NCBI RefSeq assembly: GCF_004005495.1
Contig: NZ_RZYA01000013.1
Location: 124,001-188,000, forward strand
Length of the DNA stretch: 64,000 bases
Source of the DNA: Streptomyces antnestii
GTDB taxonomy: Bacteria > Actinomycetota > Actinomycetes > Streptomycetales > Streptomycetaceae
Direction of reading: 5' to 3'
The position numbers and the translations under genes are program-made. Under the pieces are notes generated by a model, which saw nothing but the letters and a program-made list of their open reading frames with translations, was not told the DNA's origin and ran no database searches. Position 1 is the first letter of the stretch; each line of letters opens with the position of its first letter. Below, one piece after another: positions 24,830 through 33,298 of this stretch.

Positions 24830-26157
24830 GCGGGCCCTCTCCCTTCAGCAACCCGGACGACTCCGAGGAGCCGGACATCTTCGAGACCGCCGCGGGTGCC
24901 GGTCCCGGCGCGGGCACCGGCGGTACGAACGCCGGCGGTGCGAACGCGCGCATACCCACGCCCCGTTCGTCCGTCGAGGACACCGGGCGGCCCCTGCCCG
25001 ACCATGTGCCCGAGCCGCTCGTCCTGGACCATCGCGTCCTCAAGTCGCTCCTCGGCGCGTGGGCGCTCGCCGCGTGCTCGGCCGAGGAGAGCTTCGCCGT
25101 GGAGGACCATCTCGGTGACTGCGGCCCCTGCGCCGAGGAGGCCCTGCGGCTGCGGGACGCCGTGAGCCTGCTGCACGCCGAGGAGAGCCTCGACCTCGAC
25201 CCGCTGCTGCGCGCCCGCGTCCTGGAGGGCTGCCTCACCCGCCGCCCGCCCCGCATCCCGGTCCCCGACTGGGCCGTCGCCTACGACGCGGAGGCCGCCC
25301 GTCTCGACGCCCTGCTCCAGGACATCGGCGACTCCGAGTGGCACGCCCCCGTCCGGCTCCGCTGGTACGAGGGCGACGACCGGGTCAGCCGCAAGACGAC
25401 CGTCGCCGGCGTCCTCACGCACCTGATGAGCGTGGACGGACTGGTCGCCGTCGCCCTCGGCCTCGACGACCCGCTGTTCGGCATGGCTCCCGAGGACCGC
25501 CGTACCCCGGAGAGCCGCACGGAGTCATTCTGGCGCGCCTCCCACTTCCCGCCCACCCGCGCGGTCCGCGGCCCCTGGCGCGACCAGTCGCACGCCGTGA
25601 TCCGCACGGTGTCCTTCGCCGCGGACGCGAGTGGCTCCGCCGGGCGCAAGGACCGGCCCTCGGGTCAGCTCCCCGTCTCCTACGGGGACTTCACCCTTCC
25701 GTTGCGGGACGCGATGCTGGACCGTGCCTTCGAGTGCTGGGTGCACGCCGAGGACATCGCCGAGGCCGTCGACTATCCGTACGAGGCGCCGTCGCCCCGC
25801 CATCTGAACCGCATGATCGACCTGGCGGCCCGGCTGCTGCCCGGCTCCCTCGCCGGCCGTCGCCGTGCCGGTCTCGCCGCGCCGGCCCGTGGGCTCGTCG
25901 CCGCGGGCGCGCCGGGGCGCACCCTGCGTCTGGAGGTCGAGGGGGCGGGTGGCGGCCAGTGGCTGATCGCTCTGGACTCCCCCGGCGCCGTCGGCTCCGC
26001 CGCGCACGAGGTGGCCCATGTGGCCCTGGACGGCGCGGAGTTCTGCCGGCTTGCCGCCGGTCACGTCACCCCGGAGGAGGCGGCCGCGGGGCAGGACGGT
26101 GACCGCGAGGCGATCCATGACGTCCTGTACGCCACCGCTGCGCTCAGCCGGATGTGA
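24826..26157 (+). CDS. Zinc-finger anti-sigma-like protein fused to maleylpyruvate isomerase-type domain
   Basis: 443 residues from the GTG overlapping the sigma stop, with GGGAGG six bases upstream. Residues about 60-110 contain a ZAS-type zinc motif H-x3-C-x2-C (FAVEDHLGDCGPCAEEALRL). From about 145 onward there is a DinB/mycothiol-dependent maleylpyruvate isomerase N-terminal-type domain (DALLQDIGDSEWHAP, GVLTHLMSVDGLVAVALG, ECWVHAEDIAEAVDYP) and a C-terminal region with a second small domain. No membrane segment is seen, so the anti-sigma would be soluble. The gene pair suggests that redox, zinc or mycothiol-linked signals control the sigma factor (inference). The first 50 residues are low-complexity. 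Confidence 0.85.
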   Translation: MSGPSPFSNPDDSEEPDIFETAAGAGPGAGTGGTNAGGANARIPTPRSSVEDTGRPLPDHVPEPLVLDHRVLKSLLGAWALAACSAEESFAVEDHLGDCGPCAEEALRLRDAVSLLHAEESLDLDPLLRARVLEGCLTRRPPRIPVPDWAVAYDAEAARLDALLQDIGDSEWHAPVRLRWYEGDDRVSRKTTVAGVLTHLMSVDGLVAVALGLDDPLFGMAPEDRRTPESRTESFWRASHFPPTRAVRGPWRDQSHAVIRTVSFAADASGSAGRKDRPSGQLPVSYGDFTLPLRDAMLDRAFECWVHAEDIAEAVDYPYEAPSPRHLNRMIDLAARLLPGSLAGRRRAGLAAPARGLVAAGAPGRTLRLEVEGAGGGQWLIALDSPGAVGSAAHEVAHVALDGAEFCRLAAGHVTPEEAAAGQDGDREAIHDVLYATAALSRM

Positions 26158-26603
26158 CGGGGCCCTCCGGGCGGGGGGGCATCCATGTGTGGCCGTGAGC
26201 GCGGGGGGTGTGGGGGCGGTGCGGGGCAGCCCGGTGGGCAGGCTCGGGGGCGAGGGCCGGCGCGGGCTCGGGGGCAGGCGCCGGGGTCGGGGGCTGGTGC
26301 GGGGCCGCGGCGGGATGTACGTGCTCGCTGTTCTATGGGGGATCGTTCCGCGAGACCATGCCGCCTGCGCGTGGTGCTGGTGGCTCCGCGCGCACATCCC
26401 GCCACGGCCCCTCCCGTCTCGTACGCGCCTGATCGCCGGGGGCCCGCGCGCCTTCCTGCGCGGGGCCTTGTGATTCGTACGCGCCTGATCGCCGTGGGGG
26501 CCTGTGCGCCTTGCCTGCGCGGGGCCTTGTGATTCGTACGCGCCTGATCGCCGGGGCGCAGTCCTGTACGGGCCGCTTCGTACTTGGCTGATCGGCGGTG
26601 GCG
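26158..26603. other. Intergenic stretch with low-complexity DNA
   Basis: 446 bases between convergent genes. The first 160 bases are G-rich low-complexity; the last 180 contain the tandem repeat listed separately. No supported gene. Confidence 0.65.
26420..26560. repeat. Tandem repeat, units of 56 and 59 bp
   Basis: CGTACGCGCCTGATCGCCG recurs at 26420, 26476 and 26535. The first two full units also share CCTGCGCGGGGCCTTGTGATT at their ends; the third copy is truncated. Located between the convergent zinc-finger protein and ABC permease genes. Confidence 0.85.
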
Positions 26604-28184
26604 CTAGCCCTTGCTTACCGCTGTCAGGATTTCTGGGAGGCGGGTGGCCGTGCGGGGGGCCGCCAGGCGTAGGCCCGCCAGGGTGAGGGCCGCTCCGTAC
26701 GTCGTGCCCAGGGGGAGCAGGAGCCAGGTCGCGGAGGACTCGTCCGAGACGTGCAGCCAGATCGTGAACGCGATGACCGGGGCGCACAGCAGGGCCGCCG
26801 CCACCATTCCGCCGAAGATCGAGATCCAGGCCAGGCCTGCCTGACCGGGGGCCACGTTCTTGTAGCCCTCCTGCGGGATCGAGTAGGGAAAGCGCGCCGA
26901 CGACCACGCGCCCGTCGCGAGCATCGCGCCGAGGAGCGCGAAGGACAGGCCGAGTACCTCGGGCAGGGCCCGCCAGTCGCCGAGCATCGCCGTCGTGACG
27001 ACGGTGACCAGCGTCGCGTACGGCAGGGTGATCGTCAGGAGAGCGAGGGCGCGGCCGCGCAGTTCGACGTAGGCGTCGCGCGGCGAGGAGATCGTCATGG
27101 CGACCATCCAGAACGCCGACGTGTCCTGCCCGAACTGGTTGTACATCTGGATTCCGAGCATCCCGGCCGCGAAGCACGCGAAGTAGATGGAGCCGGTGCC
27201 CTGGAGGGCGTTGAAGACTGGGACGATGAGGCCGATGGCTAGCGAGGTCACCCAGGCCGCCTTCGTCTTCGGGTCGCGCCACACGTAGCGCAGGGAGCGC
27301 TCCATGACCGTGCCCGTGCGGCCGGCGGGCAGGAGACGGGGGCCCCGGGACGTGCGCTTGGTGCGGGTGGGTTCGGCCGCCTGGAGCGTGGAGCCGTCGG
27401 GGGACGTCATGAGGCGGGTGAGAGTGCGCTGCCAGGTGTGGAGGAGTGCGGCGAGGGCCGCCGCGCAGAGGGCCAGGCGGGCCGTGCCGGCTGCGTAGGC
27501 GCCGTGGCTGACCGCGTCGACGGCGCCGATCGCGGATGCCGGGGGGATCCAGCTCAGTACGTCACCTGCTGGGTCCAGTGCCCCGAAGCCGGACGAACCG
27601 AGCGTGCGCGCCCCGAAGTTGACCACCTGTGCGCCGATGGCGATCACCAGGCCGCTGAGGACGGCGAGGTCGCGGCCCTTGCGGCTGGTGAGCAGCCGGA
27701 TGTTGGCGGCGGCCACGGCGCGGGCCAGGGCCACGCAGGTGAGGAGCGCGAGCGCGACGGCCAGGACGGCGGTGACGCATGCCGCCGCGCCGTGCGCGAG
27801 GGAGATGACCGCGCCGACGGCCAGGCAGAGGGTGAAGAGGGGGCCGATTCCGACGAGGGACGCGACGAGCAGGCCTCGCACTAGCGGCTGTGGCCGCAGC
27901 GGGAGCATGACCAGGCGGGTCGGGTCGAGGGTCTCGTCGCCGGAAGGGAAGAAGAGCGGCATCACCGCCCAGCCGAGGGCCAGTACGGCGGTGAGGATCA
28001 CGGAGAGCGTCGCCGCGTGGGCGTTGCCGCGCAGCGCGATCAGGCCGAGGAGTTGGAGGGCGGCTACCAGGAGTACGACGATGAGTGTGGTGACGTACGC
28101 GGCGCGGCGGCCCTTGGAGCCACGCAGGCCGTTGCGCAGGAGCGACAGTTTGAGGCGGACGAGGGTGGCGGTCGTCGTGGTCAC
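26604..28184 (-). CDS. ABC transporter permease
   Basis: 526 residues from a GTG overlapping the ATPase stop (GTGA). About 11-12 hydrophobic segments are visible (for example AAYVTTLIVVLLVAALQLLG, VILTAVLALGWAVMPLFF, LALLTITLPYATLVTVVTTAM, GGMVAAALLCAPVIAFTIWL). The charged segment between (SPDGSTLQAAEPTRTKRTSRG) marks two half-transporter modules. Resembles large ABC-2-type exporter permeases of actinobacteria. Transported compound unknown. Pairs with the ATPase encoded directly upstream. Confidence 0.85.
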   Translation of the reverse strand: MTTTTATLVRLKLSLLRNGLRGSKGRRAAYVTTLIVVLLVAALQLLGLIALRGNAHAATLSVILTAVLALGWAVMPLFFPSGDETLDPTRLVMLPLRPQPLVRGLLVASLVGIGPLFTLCLAVGAVISLAHGAAACVTAVLAVALALLTCVALARAVAAANIRLLTSRKGRDLAVLSGLVIAIGAQVVNFGARTLGSSGFGALDPAGDVLSWIPPASAIGAVDAVSHGAYAAGTARLALCAAALAALLHTWQRTLTRLMTSPDGSTLQAAEPTRTKRTSRGPRLLPAGRTGTVMERSLRYVWRDPKTKAAWVTSLAIGLIVPVFNALQGTGSIYFACFAAGMLGIQMYNQFGQDTSAFWMVAMTISSPRDAYVELRGRALALLTITLPYATLVTVVTTAMLGDWRALPEVLGLSFALLGAMLATGAWSSARFPYSIPQEGYKNVAPGQAGLAWISIFGGMVAAALLCAPVIAFTIWLHVSDESSATWLLLPLGTTYGAALTLAGLRLAAPRTATRLPEILTAVSKG

Positions 28185-28972
28185 CTGGCGCCCCCGAGCC
28201 AGTCCAGGTCCGATGCCATGTCGCGGCCGTTCGCGCCTACCAGCTCGAGGAACGCCTGCTGGAGGGAGGGCGCGTCGCCTCGTACGTCGGCGAGGGTGCC
28301 CTGGGCGCGGATGCGGCCCGCGGCGATGACGGCGACCCAGTCGCAGAGGGACTCGACCAGTTCCATGACGTGCGAGGAGAAGACGACGGTCGCGCCGGAG
28401 CGCGTGTACCGCTCCAGGACCCCGCGGATGGTCTGCGCGGACACCGGGTCGACGCCCTCGAACGGCTCGTCCAGGAACAGGACTTCGGGGTTGTGGAGGA
28501 GGGCCGCTGCCAGGCCGATCTTCTTGCGCATGCCGGTCGAGTAGTCGACGACGAGTTTGTGCTGCGCCCCGGCGAGGTCGAGTACGTCGAGGAGCTGGGC
28601 GGCGCGTTTGTCGACCTCGTCGCCGGGCAGGCCGCGCAGCCTGCCCGTGTACGCCAGTAGTTCGCGCCCCGAGAGCCGCTCGAACAGGCGCAGGCCCTCG
28701 GGGAGTACGCCGATGCGGGACTTGACCTCGACGGGGTCGCGCCAAACGTCGCGGCCGACGACCTCGACGGTGCCGCGGTCGGGCCGCAGCAGGCCGGTGA
28801 CCATGGAGAGGGTCGTCGTCTTGCCCGCGCCGTTCGGGCCGACCAGGCCGATGAACTTGCCCGCGGGCAGCGTCAGATCGATGCCCGCGACGGCGACGCT
28901 CGGCCCGAACGCCTTCCAGAGGTCCTGCACGCGTACGGCCGGCGTCCCGGCCCCCGTCTCCACCTCGGTCAC
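28181..28972 (-). CDS. ABC transporter ATP-binding protein
   Basis: 263 residues from a GTG. Walker A GLVGPNGAGKTTTLS (about residues 38-52), Q-loop region IGVLPEGLRLFERL, signature VVDYSTGMRKKIGLAAALL (about 136-154), Walker B EVLFLDEPFEGVDP (about 158-171) and switch His in VVFSSHVMELVE. The signature is YSTGM rather than LSGGQ, as in many ABC-2/CcmA-like exporters. Forms a two-gene exporter with the permease. A longer in-frame extension upstream is Arg/Pro-rich shadow sequence. Confidence 0.93.
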   Translation of the reverse strand: MTEVETGAGTPAVRVQDLWKAFGPSVAVAGIDLTLPAGKFIGLVGPNGAGKTTTLSMVTGLLRPDRGTVEVVGRDVWRDPVEVKSRIGVLPEGLRLFERLSGRELLAYTGRLRGLPGDEVDKRAAQLLDVLDLAGAQHKLVVDYSTGMRKKIGLAAALLHNPEVLFLDEPFEGVDPVSAQTIRGVLERYTRSGATVVFSSHVMELVESLCDWVAVIAAGRIRAQGTLADVRGDAPSLQQAFLELVGANGRDMASDLDWLGGAR

Positions 28973-29043
28973 TGTGCCCCGCCGTCCCTCGCCGCCGTCA
29001 CCCGTTCCCGCACGATACGTGTCCGCGCGGGGCGCGAGGGGCT

Positions 29044-29739
29044 TTAGCGGCGCCCTTCCCGGCCGCACGCGTAGGCCAGGGGGGAGATGAGTTCCTCCGC
29101 GTCGGGGAGCCAGCGGTTGGCTGCGGTGGGGCGGCAGGCCCACTGGACGGCGCCCCGGCCCCCGAAGCGGGTGGGCGGCGCGGCGACGTAGGCGCCCTCG
29201 CCGAGCGCGTCCAGGTCGAGCGAGGCGGGCGGCCAGCCCAGCTTGCGGACGAGGTCGGGGACCTTGGACGCGGCGCCCGGCAGGACGAAGAACTGCATCC
29301 GGCGGTCGGGGGTGCAGGTGACCGGGCCGAGGGTGAGTTCCATGCGCTCCATGCGGGCGAGGGCCAGGAAGCCGGCCGTCTCGGGCACGTCGATCGCGTC
29401 GAAGGTGCGCCCCGTCGGGAGCAGGATCGAGGCGGTGGGCTGCTTGGACCACAGCCGGCGGGCGGCGGTCGCGCTCCCCGTCGCCTGGTTCGCCCAGTCC
29501 TCGCGCGCCGGGTGCGCGCCGGGGGCCGCGCACCCGGCGTCGCCGCAGGAGCAGTGCTGCCTGCCGTCGTCGACCTCCAGCCAGGTGCCGGGGAACACGT
29601 CCCAGTGGCGTTCCTCCGCGTAGCGCACGGCCGCGTCAAGGAGGGACTCTCCGCGCTGCTTGGGGATCTGGGCGGGCGAGGTGACTGCCGAGGTGACTCC
29701 GATGGTCTCTTCCACGACGTTCTCAACTCCCGCCGCCAC
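29044..29739 (-). CDS. Bifunctional DNA primase/polymerase domain protein
   Basis: Up to 231 residues from the GTG at 29739; a GTG at 29715 (VEETIGVTS) lies 11 bases after GGGAG and may be the real start. The prim-pol N-terminal fold is suggested by SLLDAAVRYAEERHWDVFPGTW, the Cys-rich CSCGDAGCAAPGAHP and the DWANQATG segments seen in actinobacterial stand-alone prim-pol proteins. No helicase or C-terminal domain follows, and the acidic catalytic pair is not obvious to me, so it may be non-catalytic. Monocistronic, near an ABC exporter; no plasmid or phage signs nearby. Confidence 0.75.
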   Translation of the reverse strand: MAAGVENVVEETIGVTSAVTSPAQIPKQRGESLLDAAVRYAEERHWDVFPGTWLEVDDGRQHCSCGDAGCAAPGAHPAREDWANQATGSATAARRLWSKQPTASILLPTGRTFDAIDVPETAGFLALARMERMELTLGPVTCTPDRRMQFFVLPGAASKVPDLVRKLGWPPASLDLDALGEGAYVAAPPTRFGGRGAVQWACRPTAANRWLPDAEELISPLAYACGREGRR

Positions 29740-30022
29740 CCGGGGTTACGGGCGTACGCGCGCGGGGGTCAGCAGCACCGATCCTGCACGTGGGGCGCAT
29801 GGATGCATGGGCGGGGGCGCGCGGGAGGAAAGGCCTCGGGAGGGGGGTAGCCAGGGCGGAGGACCGGGTGGGGGCGGCGTCCGTCGACCGGCGTTCCGGG
29901 GGCTCGTGCTGCGGTCTGCCCCCTTTGTGACGCATCTTCCGTTTGGTCTCAGGGCATTGATCACCTCAGGGCCGGCCCCGCTCGGGCCGCCCGATGGTCC
30001 ACGGTGCACACAGGGGGTAGCC

Positions 30023-31405
30023 ATGGCCGCAAGGCCTCTCGTCGCGCGACAGCCCAACGAACGGCTGCAGGCACTCATCCAGGAGGCGGGCTGCTCGAAC
30101 GCCGGCCTGGCCCGCCGGGTCAACATGTGCGGCTCGGAGCACGGACTCGACCTGCGCTACGACAAGACGTCCGTGGCGCGCTGGCTGCGCGGGCAGCAGC
30201 CGCGCGGCCGGGCGCCGGGCATCATCGCCGAGGCCATCGGCCGCAAGCTCGGCCGCACGGTCACGATCGACGAGATCGGCATGGCCAACGGCAAGAACCT
30301 CGCCTCGGGCGTGGGCCTCCAGTTCTCGCCGACGGTCCTCGGCGCCATCGAGCAGGTGTGTGAGCTGTGGCGCAGCGACGTGGGACGCCGGGACTTCCTG
30401 TCCGGCTCGTCCGTGGCCTCGTCCGCCCTTGTCGAGCCGAGCCGCGACTGGCTGATCTCCGTACCCGACTCCCAGGTCGCGCGCTCTGCGGGGCCGCGGG
30501 TCGGGGTGTCGGACGTGACGGCCGTGCGGGCGATGACGCAGGCGCTGACGGATCTTGACCACCAGTACGGCAGCGGGCACGTGCGGCCGGTCGTCGTCCA
30601 CTACCTGAACAGTGTGGTGTCGGGGCTGCTCGCCGGCTCGTACCGGGAGGCCGTGGGGCGTGAACTGTTCGCCGCGGTCGCCCGGTTGACGGAGCTGGCC
30701 GGCTACATGGCCGTCGACACGGGACAACCGGGCCTCGCCCAGCGGTACTACATCCAGTCGCTGCGCCTCGCCCAGGCCGCCGGGGACCGCGGGTACGGCG
30801 GATACGTGCTGGCCGCCTCCATGAGCCACCTGGCGGCGCAGCTCGGCAACCCGCGCGAGATCGCGCAGTTGGCACGCGCGGCGCAGGAGGGGGCGCGCGG
30901 CCGGGTGACCCCGCGCGCGGAGGCGATGTTCTACGCGGCCGAGGCGCGCGGCCACGCCCTGCTCGGGGACGCGCGGACGACGCAGGCGGTGGCGGGCAGC
31001 GCGCTCGACGCCCTGGAGCGCGCCTCGGCGGACTCGGGCGACGACCCGGCCTGGATCGCGCACTTCGACGCCGCGTACCTCGCCGACGAACTGGCGCACT
31101 GCTACCGCGATCTGGGGCAGGCGGAGGCGGCGCGCCGGCAGGCGGAGGCGTCCCTGGCCGGGCATCCCGAGACCCGGGCGCGGCGCCGGGCCATCGGTCT
31201 CGTGCTCCTCGCCACGGCGCACGTGCAGCAGCGCGAGGTCGAGCAGGCCTGCCGGACGGGGACGCGCGCGGTGGAACTCCTCGGCACGCTGCGGTCCAAC
31301 CGGGGCGCGGAGTATCTGGACGACTTCCGGCAGCGGCTCGAGCCGTACCGGGACGAGCCCGTGGTGCGGGAGTTCGGCGCCCGCCTCGATCTCCAGGCGG
31401 CGTGA
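30023..31405 (+). CDS. HTH/TPR-type transcriptional regulator
   Basis: 460 residues from the ATG at 30023 with GGGGG five bases upstream; longer frames extend left but lack a ribosome site. The N-terminus (ERLQALIQEAGCSNAGLARRVN, then YDKTSVARWLRGQQPRGRAPG) resembles an XRE-like HTH. Residues about 200-455 are helical with TPR-like repeats (AGQPGLAQRYYIQSLRLAQAAGDRGYGGY-type, AEARGHALLGDARTTQAVAGSALDALERA, CYRDLGQAEAARRQAEASLAG). Resembles Streptomyces TPR regulators in the NsdA/NsdB group, which influence development and antibiotic production, but I cannot assign it to one. Likely a cytosolic signal-responsive regulator. Confidence 0.75.
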   Translation: MAARPLVARQPNERLQALIQEAGCSNAGLARRVNMCGSEHGLDLRYDKTSVARWLRGQQPRGRAPGIIAEAIGRKLGRTVTIDEIGMANGKNLASGVGLQFSPTVLGAIEQVCELWRSDVGRRDFLSGSSVASSALVEPSRDWLISVPDSQVARSAGPRVGVSDVTAVRAMTQALTDLDHQYGSGHVRPVVVHYLNSVVSGLLAGSYREAVGRELFAAVARLTELAGYMAVDTGQPGLAQRYYIQSLRLAQAAGDRGYGGYVLAASMSHLAAQLGNPREIAQLARAAQEGARGRVTPRAEAMFYAAEARGHALLGDARTTQAVAGSALDALERASADSGDDPAWIAHFDAAYLADELAHCYRDLGQAEAARRQAEASLAGHPETRARRRAIGLVLLATAHVQQREVEQACRTGTRAVELLGTLRSNRGAEYLDDFRQRLEPYRDEPVVREFGARLDLQAA

Positions 31406-31633
31406 GGGCGGGGCGAGGGGGGCGGGAGAGGGTGCTGGGGGCGTACACGTGATGGTTCTGTGACGCACGCCTCAACCTGCCGGGCGTGGGGGGCTTATCA
31501 GCGTTTCGCAGGGCAGTTCTGTTACTTGGAGGGGCAGGGAAGACGTGGGGCCTTGAGCTGCGTGGCACTGGTGTGCGGGGACCCGGTAGCGTGAGCCGAC
31601 GATTCCGAAGGTCCCCCATTCGTAGGAGTCCCG

Positions 31634-33250
31634 GTGACGCAGCAGAGCGGACAGGGCGAGGATCCGCACCTTCCCTCGGTGCGGCAAGCGCACGAAGGTG
31701 TCGTGCTGCCCGCCGACGGCAGCGAGCCCTTGCTGCCGGGCACCTTCGGCGACCCGTCCCAGGTCGCCCCCGCGGGCGGCAGCCCCTGGGGTCAGCCCTG
31801 GGGCCCCGAGTCCGCGCAGGCCGCCGGACAGATGCCCACGTACGAGTGGGGCACGCCGCCCCCCTCATCCCCGCCGGCCCCCTCACCCGTGCTGCCCGCC
31901 GAGGGCGCACCGTACGCCGCGGCCCCACTGCCGCCGGCCCACGCGGCGCCCCAGCAGCCGTACTCCGCGCCGCTGCCGCCCGCCGGCGCACCGGCCGCCC
32001 CGCTGCCGCCGAGCGCCGCCCCGTACGGCTCGGCCCCGCTGCCTCCCTCCTCCGCCTCGGACGCGACGCAGTACATGGCGCCGCAGAACCCTGGCGCGGA
32101 CGCCACGCAGTACATGCCTCCGCAGGCTCCGGCCGCCGACGCGGCCGCCACGCAGTACATAGCCCCGGTCGCGCCCGGCGCCCTGCCGCCCGAGGTGCCC
32201 GCCGACGCCACCCAGTACCTGGGCCGCGCGGCCGCCCCCGGCGCGACCCCGCCGCCGCCCGCTCATCAGCCCCCGCAGCAGCCCGCGCAGCAGCCGCAGC
32301 CCTACGCGGCCGCGCCCATGCCGCCCGCCGGTGCCGACAGCGAGGCCACGCAGTTCATGCCCCCCGTGCCGTCCGCGCCGCAGAGCGCGCCCTACGGCAT
32401 CCGGCCGGGCGCCCCCGGCGACCGGCAGCCCCCGGCGGAGTTCGACAGCCTCTTCCGCACCGAGCCCGCCCCTGACGCGGCCGGCGCGACGCAGCAGATG
32501 CCGCGCTTCGACCCGCACGCCGGCGGTCCGCAGGCCCCCCACCCCGCCGCGCAGCCCCCGCAGCCGCAGGCCCCGTACGACCAGCCGCCGGCCGGCCGGG
32601 CCGCCGCCCGCCAGGGCCAGAGCCGCTCCGGTTCGAGGGTGCCGCTCATCGCCGCCGTCGGCGTCGGCATCCTCGTCGTCGGCATCGGCGCGGGCGCCCT
32701 CATCAGCGGTGGCGGAGGCGACAAGAAGGCGGACGACACCAAGCCGGTCGCCGGGACCGCCGCGCCGGGCGAGTCGTCCGCACCGGCCGTCGACCCCGCC
32801 AAGTCGCAGGCCGTCGCCCTGGACAAGCTCCTCGCCGACTCGAACAACAGCCGCGCCACGGTGATCAGGTCCGTCGCCGACATCGGCGGCTGCAAGAACC
32901 TCGGCAAGGCAGCGAGCGATCTGCGCGGCGCGGCCACCCAGCGGACCGCGCTGGTCACCCGGCTCTCCGCGCTCTCCGTGGACAAGCTCCCGAACAACGC
33001 CGCCCTGACGGACGCCCTCACCAAGGCGTGGCAGGCCTCCGCCTCCGCGGACAGCCACTACGCGGCATGGGGCGACCAGGTCGCGGGCAAGGGCGGCTGC
33101 AAGAAGGGCCACGCCAGGCCGACCCCGCAGCGCCGCGCGGGCGACCAGGCGAGCGGCACGGCCTCCACGCAGAAGACGCAGGCCGCGAAGCTGTGGAACG
33201 CCATCGCGACGAAGTACAGCCTCCCGCAGCGCAAGCCGTTCGAGCTGTAG
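31634..33250 (+). CDS. Proline-rich single-pass membrane protein with repeated ATQ motifs
   Basis: 538 residues from a GTG with AGGAG upstream and a TAGCGT -10-like box at 31587. Residues 1-335 are Pro/Ala/Gln-rich and probably disordered and cytosolic. They contain six Ala-Thr-Gln motifs (DATQYMAPQ, DATQYMPPQ, AATQYIAPV, DATQYLGRA, EATQFMPPV, GATQQMPRF). One membrane segment VPLIAAVGVGILVVGIGAGALI is at about 336-357. The extracellular part of about 180 residues has two Cys (GGCKNLG, GGCKKGH) that could form a disulfide. No enzyme motif. ATQ motifs with Thr could be Ser/Thr-kinase or FHA-binding sites (inference). Confidence 0.8.
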   Translation: MTQQSGQGEDPHLPSVRQAHEGVVLPADGSEPLLPGTFGDPSQVAPAGGSPWGQPWGPESAQAAGQMPTYEWGTPPPSSPPAPSPVLPAEGAPYAAAPLPPAHAAPQQPYSAPLPPAGAPAAPLPPSAAPYGSAPLPPSSASDATQYMAPQNPGADATQYMPPQAPAADAAATQYIAPVAPGALPPEVPADATQYLGRAAAPGATPPPPAHQPPQQPAQQPQPYAAAPMPPAGADSEATQFMPPVPSAPQSAPYGIRPGAPGDRQPPAEFDSLFRTEPAPDAAGATQQMPRFDPHAGGPQAPHPAAQPPQPQAPYDQPPAGRAAARQGQSRSGSRVPLIAAVGVGILVVGIGAGALISGGGGDKKADDTKPVAGTAAPGESSAPAVDPAKSQAVALDKLLADSNNSRATVIRSVADIGGCKNLGKAASDLRGAATQRTALVTRLSALSVDKLPNNAALTDALTKAWQASASADSHYAAWGDQVAGKGGCKKGHARPTPQRRAGDQASGTASTQKTQAAKLWNAIATKYSLPQRKPFEL

Positions 33251-33298
33251 ACGAGCCCGCCGGGGAGCTGTGGACGAGCCCGCCCGGGAGGCGGCGGT

